Source of the DNA: Oscillospiraceae bacterium
GTDB taxonomy: Bacteria > Bacillota > Clostridia > Oscillospirales > Oscillospiraceae
Assembly: GCA_021203885.1 (NCBI GenBank)
Contig: JAJQAH010000008.1
Span: 1-54,943, forward strand
Direction: 5' to 3'
Length of the DNA stretch: 54,943 bases
Shown here: one piece after another, positions 50,949 to 54,943 of the stretch
Layout: each line of letters starts with the position of its first letter
Numbering within the stretch: position 1 is the first letter of the stretch
Notes under the pieces: model-generated
Seen by the model: the letters and a program-made list of their open reading frames with translations, nothing else
Told to the model about the DNA's origin: nothing
Databases searched by the model: none
Program-made: the position numbers and the translations under genes

Positions 50949-51387
50949 GACTTTTTACAACGGGGCCCTGAATGAGCATAATCTCCATCCGTACCATAAG
51001 GAAAAACTGTCGGATGCGAATCTCGTCCTGGAGGGAGTCAACCCTTCCTGCGGGGATGATATCATACTCCAGCTGAAGGTCGTGGACGGTGTCATTGAAG
51101 ACGGCTCGTTCGTGGGTGACGGCTGCGCCGTATCACAGGCCTCGGCAGACATTATGCTGGATATGATCATCGGGGAGACGAAAGAGGAGGCTCTGCGGCT
51201 TGCCGATATCTTCATCCGGATGATCACCGGGGAAGTGACGGAGGAGGAGCTGGATGAGCTGGACGAGGCAGCTGCACTGAAAGATATTGCTCATATGCCC
51301 TCACGGGTAAAATGCGCCGTTCTTGGATGGCACACCATGCAGGAAATGCTCGGAAAGGAACAGGACGGACCTACAAGTATGCAATGA
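50938..51387 (+). CDS. sufU: SufU-type Fe-S scaffold/sulfur acceptor
   Basis: NPSCGDD, GCAVSQASADIML, RVKCAVLGWHTMQEML. Confidence 0.93.
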   Translation: MENKTFYNGALNEHNLHPYHKEKLSDANLVLEGVNPSCGDDIILQLKVVDGVIEDGSFVGDGCAVSQASADIMLDMIIGETKEEALRLADIFIRMITGEVTEEELDELDEAAALKDIAHMPSRVKCAVLGWHTMQEMLGKEQDGPTSMQ

Positions 51388-51421
51388 AGGAAGCAAAGAT
51401 TTTCATCGGGAGGGGAACGGC

Positions 51422-51871
51422 ATGGCCGAGGTTTTAGCTGTCTGTACCAGCGAGAGAAAAGGAATACAGAAGCGTCCCGTGGACGAGGTACAGCTGCGGG
51501 AGGAGTACGGAATCATAGGAGATGCCCATGCAGGGAACTGGCACCGCCAGGTCAGCCTGCTGGGCGTCGAGAGCGTGCGGAAGATGCAGGAACGGATATC
51601 GATTCCGCTGAAACCGGGTGATTTCGCAGAAAATATACTGACCGAGGGGATCACTTTATATGAACTGCCGGTGGGCACCCGACTGCGGATCGGGGATGTG
51701 GAGTGCGAGATCACCCAGATCGGGAAGGAGTGTCACGCGGACTGCGCGATCCGGAAGCAGACGGGTTACTGCGTTATGCCCACGGAGGGGATCTTTGTGC
51801 GAATCCTGAATCCCGGCACGATCCGTGCCGGCGACGAAATCTCCGTACTGGACACGCCGGCGCAGGCATGA
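51422..51871 (+). CDS. MOSC domain-containing protein
   Basis: GDAHAGNWHRQVSLL...GKECHADCAIRKQTGYCVMPTEGIFVRIL. Confidence 0.88.
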   Translation: MAEVLAVCTSERKGIQKRPVDEVQLREEYGIIGDAHAGNWHRQVSLLGVESVRKMQERISIPLKPGDFAENILTEGITLYELPVGTRLRIGDVECEITQIGKECHADCAIRKQTGYCVMPTEGIFVRILNPGTIRAGDEISVLDTPAQA

Positions 51872-52019
51872 ACCGGCAAAGCTTTTCAAACAAGATGCGG
51901 CCGGTTTGAAGGAAATATTTTTTGTCTTGCGAATATGGTGACATGGCTTGTGGGCAGATTTGTGTATTTTTCTCAGGATAACACAGCTTTTTTTGTGAAA
52001 ATTTCATTCAGAATCGATG

Positions 52020-52048
52020 TTGACTTTTGCAAGTTCAAATGCTAGAAT
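52020..52048 (+). promoter_or_regulatory. Predicted sigma-A promoter for glnN
   Basis: TTGACT - 17 nt - TAGAAT, giving a leader of about 170 nt. Confidence 0.75.
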
Positions 52049-52125
52049 ATTCACGTCAGGTGACAAGGTGGTCATGGGCGTTCTATTTTTGCGCCTATGG
52101 CTTTAAATTTATGAGCCGATGATTA

Positions 52126-52158
52126 AGCGACAAGGGTGTCGTTATGGAAAGTTCCATA
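52126..52158 (+). promoter_or_regulatory. Candidate ANTAR-target RNA (two adjacent A1/G4 hexaloop hairpins) in the glnN leader
   Basis: AGCGAC-AAGGGU-GUCGUU followed by UAUGG-AAAGUU-CCAUA. Confidence 0.5.
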
Positions 52159-52223
52159 ATTCCCTTGTCGCTTGAATATTATAGGCAGCATTTTGCTGGC
52201 CTAAGAAAAGGAGTGTCTATTCT

Positions 52224-54320
52224 ATGAGCGACTCGGTTACCGAAATTTACGGCGAATTAGTTTTCAATGACGGTGTCATGCAGAAGCGCCTGCCAAAGGA
52301 GACATACAAAGCGCTTCAGCGGACAATTAAGGAAGGAAAACCTCTGGAAAAATCTGTAGCCACTATTGTCGCTAACACCATGAAAGACTGGGCCATCGAG
52401 AACGGTGCGACACATTACACCCACTGGTTCCAGCCTATGACTGGTGTGACCGCAGAAAAGCACGACAGTTTTATCACCCCCATCAGCAACGGAAAGGTGA
52501 TCATGGAGTTTTCCGGAAAGGAACTGGTTCAGGGCGAACCGGACGCATCCTCGTTCCCGTCCGGAGGTCTCCGTGCCACATTTGAAGCCAGAGGGTACAC
52601 CGCCTGGGATGCCACGTCCTATGCGTTCATCAAGGAAGGTGTCCTGTGCATTCCCACCGTCTTTTACTCTTACGGCGGTGAGGCGCTGGACCAGAAGACG
52701 GCGCTGCTCAGGTCCATGGAGGCCATCAGCAAACAGGCTATCCGGGTGCTGAGACTGTTCGGAAATGAGGAAGTCAAATCCTGCAAGACGACTGTCGGTG
52801 CGGAGCAGGAATATTTCCTGATCGATCGCGATATGTTCGATCGGCGCAAGGACCTGCTGTACACCGGCCGCACGCTGTTCGGCTCCCGTCCCCCGAAAGG
52901 ACAGGAACTGGACGACCACTATTTCGGAGCCATCAAGCCCCGCGTACGCGATTACATGCGTGAGCTGAATTTTGAGCTTTGGAAGTTCGGGATCCCCGCG
53001 AAGACCGAACATAACGAAGTGGCCCCCGCACAGCATGAGATCGCACCCGTTTACAGCTATTCCAACCAGGCCGTGGATCAGAACCAGCTGATGATGGAGC
53101 TGATGCAGAAGATCGCACGGAAACACCACATGGTCTGCCTGCTGCATGAGAAGCCCTTCGACGGCGTGAACGGCAGTGGCAAGCACAACAACTGGTCCAT
53201 CGGGACGGATACCGGGATGAACCTTCTGGACCCCGGCGATACGCCCAGCGAGAATGCGCAGTTCCTGCTGTTTTTGTGCGCGGTCATCAAGGCCGTGGAC
53301 GAGTACCAGGATCTGCTGCGGATCTCCGTCGCAAGCCCCGGCAACGACCACCGTCTCGGTGCTAATGAGGCGCCCCCGGCGATCATTTCGATCTTCGTGG
53401 GCGATGAGCTTTACGCGATCCTGGAGGCCCTCGAACAAGACAAGGAGTACGGGACCAAGGAGAAGGAAGTCCTGCGGGTCGGTGTTCATACGCTTCCTTC
53501 GTTCAGAAAGGACGATACCGACCGGAACCGGACATCCCCGTTCGCATTTACCGGCAGCAAGTTTGAGTTCCGTATGCCCGGCGCCGCCATGTCCATCGCG
53601 CCGTTCAACATGGTGCTGAACACAGCGGTCGCAGAAGAGCTGAGGCAGTTTGCGGATGAACTGGAAGGCGTCGAAGACTTTGAGCAGGGCCTGCATGATC
53701 TGATCCAGCGCGTGATCCATGAGCATAAGAGGATCCTGTTCAACGGGGACGGCTACGATGAGTCCTGGCAGGTGGAGGCCGAGAAACGCGGCCTTTTAAA
53801 TCTGCGTACCACGCCGGATGCCGTTGCGCATCTTCTGGATGAAAAGAACGTCAAGCTGTTCGAGACACATCATGTCTATTCGCCCACCGAGCTGAATGCC
53901 CGGTACGAGGTCCGCATGGATAATTACGTAAAGGTCCTGAATATCGAAGCTCTGTCCATGCTGGACATGGCAAACAAGGATATCCTGCCGGCCATGAGCG
54001 CGTACAGCAAGCAGCTGGCGGATGCCGTCCTGCAGAAGAGCTCCGTATCAGACGACGTCGACTGCGTGTATGAAAAGGAGATGCTGCGCAAGATCAGTTC
54101 CATGATCTCCGCCATGCATAAGGCTTCCGACAAGCTGGAGGAGGACCTCCTGAACGCAAAGAGCATCGAGGATCCCGGCGAAGCCGCCTTTTACTTTAAA
54201 GACAATATTTTGCCGGATATGACGGCTCTCCGGATCCCCGCAGACGAAATGGAAACTCTTGTTTCCGCCGAGGCTTGGCCCTATCCGTCCTACGGCTCTA
54301 TGTTGTTCAGTGTACAGTAA
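52224..54320 (+). CDS. glnN: Glutamine synthetase type III
   Basis: 698 aa; [52 protein letters not shown]. Confidence 0.97.
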   Translation: MSDSVTEIYGELVFNDGVMQKRLPKETYKALQRTIKEGKPLEKSVATIVANTMKDWAIENGATHYTHWFQPMTGVTAEKHDSFITPISNGKVIMEFSGKELVQGEPDASSFPSGGLRATFEARGYTAWDATSYAFIKEGVLCIPTVFYSYGGEALDQKTALLRSMEAISKQAIRVLRLFGNEEVKSCKTTVGAEQEYFLIDRDMFDRRKDLLYTGRTLFGSRPPKGQELDDHYFGAIKPRVRDYMRELNFELWKFGIPAKTEHNEVAPAQHEIAPVYSYSNQAVDQNQLMMELMQKIARKHHMVCLLHEKPFDGVNGSGKHNNWSIGTDTGMNLLDPGDTPSENAQFLLFLCAVIKAVDEYQDLLRISVASPGNDHRLGANEAPPAIISIFVGDELYAILEALEQDKEYGTKEKEVLRVGVHTLPSFRKDDTDRNRTSPFAFTGSKFEFRMPGAAMSIAPFNMVLNTAVAEELRQFADELEGVEDFEQGLHDLIQRVIHEHKRILFNGDGYDESWQVEAEKRGLLNLRTTPDAVAHLLDEKNVKLFETHHVYSPTELNARYEVRMDNYVKVLNIEALSMLDMANKDILPAMSAYSKQLADAVLQKSSVSDDVDCVYEKEMLRKISSMISAMHKASDKLEEDLLNAKSIEDPGEAAFYFKDNILPDMTALRIPADEMETLVSAEAWPYPSYGSMLFSVQ

Positions 54321-54363
54321 TACACTGAAATCTGCTGCGAACAGTTAGGAGCGGAAAGATCGA

Positions 54364-54943
54364 ATGACGTCTAGCGAATGTGTGATCGTTCTGGATTTCG
54401 GAGGCCAGTATAATCAGCTGATCGCCCGCAGGGTACGCGAGTGCAATGTCTACTGCGAGGTAAAGCCGTATACGACTCCTTTGTCCGAGCTTATGAAAAT
54501 GTCGCCTATCGGTTTCATTTTCACCGGCGGACCGAACAGTGTGTATCTTCCGGATGCGCCGAAAGCGGATCCTGAGATCTATTCACTGGGGATCCCGATC
54601 CTCGGGATCTGTTACGGCTGCCAGCTGATCACGGAACAGATGGGCGGCCGGGTGACCGCCGCGGATGATGACAGTGCGCGGGAGTATGGGAAGACGGAGA
54701 CCTGGTTCGACACGGAATGCCCGCTGTTTCAGGGGCTGCCCGACCACAGTATTACGTGGATGAGTCACGGGGACTATATGGCTTCTCTCCCGGAGGGATT
54801 TACCCTGGAAGCGCACAGTGATCAGTGCCCGAATGTGGCGATCGCGGACAGGGAGAAAAAGATCTACGGCGTGCAGTTTCACCCGGAAGTCAATCATACG
54901 GAGTACGGACAGGATATGATCCGGAATTTCCTCTATCTCGTAT
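54364..54943 (+). CDS. guaA: GMP synthase (glutamine-hydrolysing), 5' part, truncated by window edge
   Basis: Own translation from ATG 54364: [33 protein letters not shown]...[14 protein letters not shown]...[17 protein letters not shown], open to the end of the window. Confidence 0.93.
   Translation, partial: MTSSECVIVLDFGGQYNQLIARRVRECNVYCEVKPYTTPLSELMKMSPIGFIFTGGPNSVYLPDAPKADPEIYSLGIPILGICYGCQLITEQMGGRVTAADDDSAREYGKTETWFDTECPLFQGLPDHSITWMSHGDYMASLPEGFTLEAHSDQCPNVAIADREKKIYGVQFHPEVNHTEYGQDMIRNFLYLV

Noticed and set aside
52020-52223. glnN leader considered as a glutamine riboswitch (glnA motif)
   Set aside because: I could not match it to the known glutamine aptamer consensus by eye; the paired hexaloop hairpins fit an ANTAR-type target better, pending covariance search.

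Overview
The window is 54.9 kb of GC-rich, gene-dense bacterial chromosome. Gene content and order point to a Firmicute of the class Clostridia, probably Lachnospiraceae-like; this is inference, no database was searched. I see no phage, IS element, CRISPR array or rRNA. Left arm (+ unless noted): pyrE-uvrB-uvrA; convergent tsf/rpsB (-) and an OFA-like MFS transporter (-); cdaA-cdaR-rseC-like-DUF5685-J-protein-membrane protein-yicC-remA-gmk-rpoZ-priA-def-fmt-rsmB-rlmN-prpC-prkC-rsgA. Middle: aconitase-family hydratase (-), apbE-NusG_II-Gx transporter (+), PTS EIIC (-), mscL (-), tRNA-Leu(UAG) (-), SDR (-), GNAT (-). Right arm: a long minus-strand operon glnA-like/ANTAR regulator/pyrG/purC/purF/carA/carB-dapF, then a divergent sufCBDSU-MOSC operon, glnN (type III glutamine synthetase) and the 5' part of guaA. 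The most interesting material is in the right arm. (i) A single 1350-aa ORF fuses CarB to a DapF domain whose first catalytic Cys is Ser. (ii) A divergent GlnA has lost conserved active-site residues and is followed 10 bp later by an ANTAR regulator with a degenerate receiver domain; together they head an operon of glutamine-consuming enzymes. (iii) The leader of the canonical glnN carries two adjacent hairpins with A1/G4 hexaloops resembling ANTAR RNA targets, and the glnA-like leader carries a hairpin with a closely related loop. I propose, as a hypothesis, a glutamine-sensing pseudo-GS/ANTAR RNA-regulatory circuit. Also notable are long low-complexity additions to ribosomal protein S2 and peptide deformylase.
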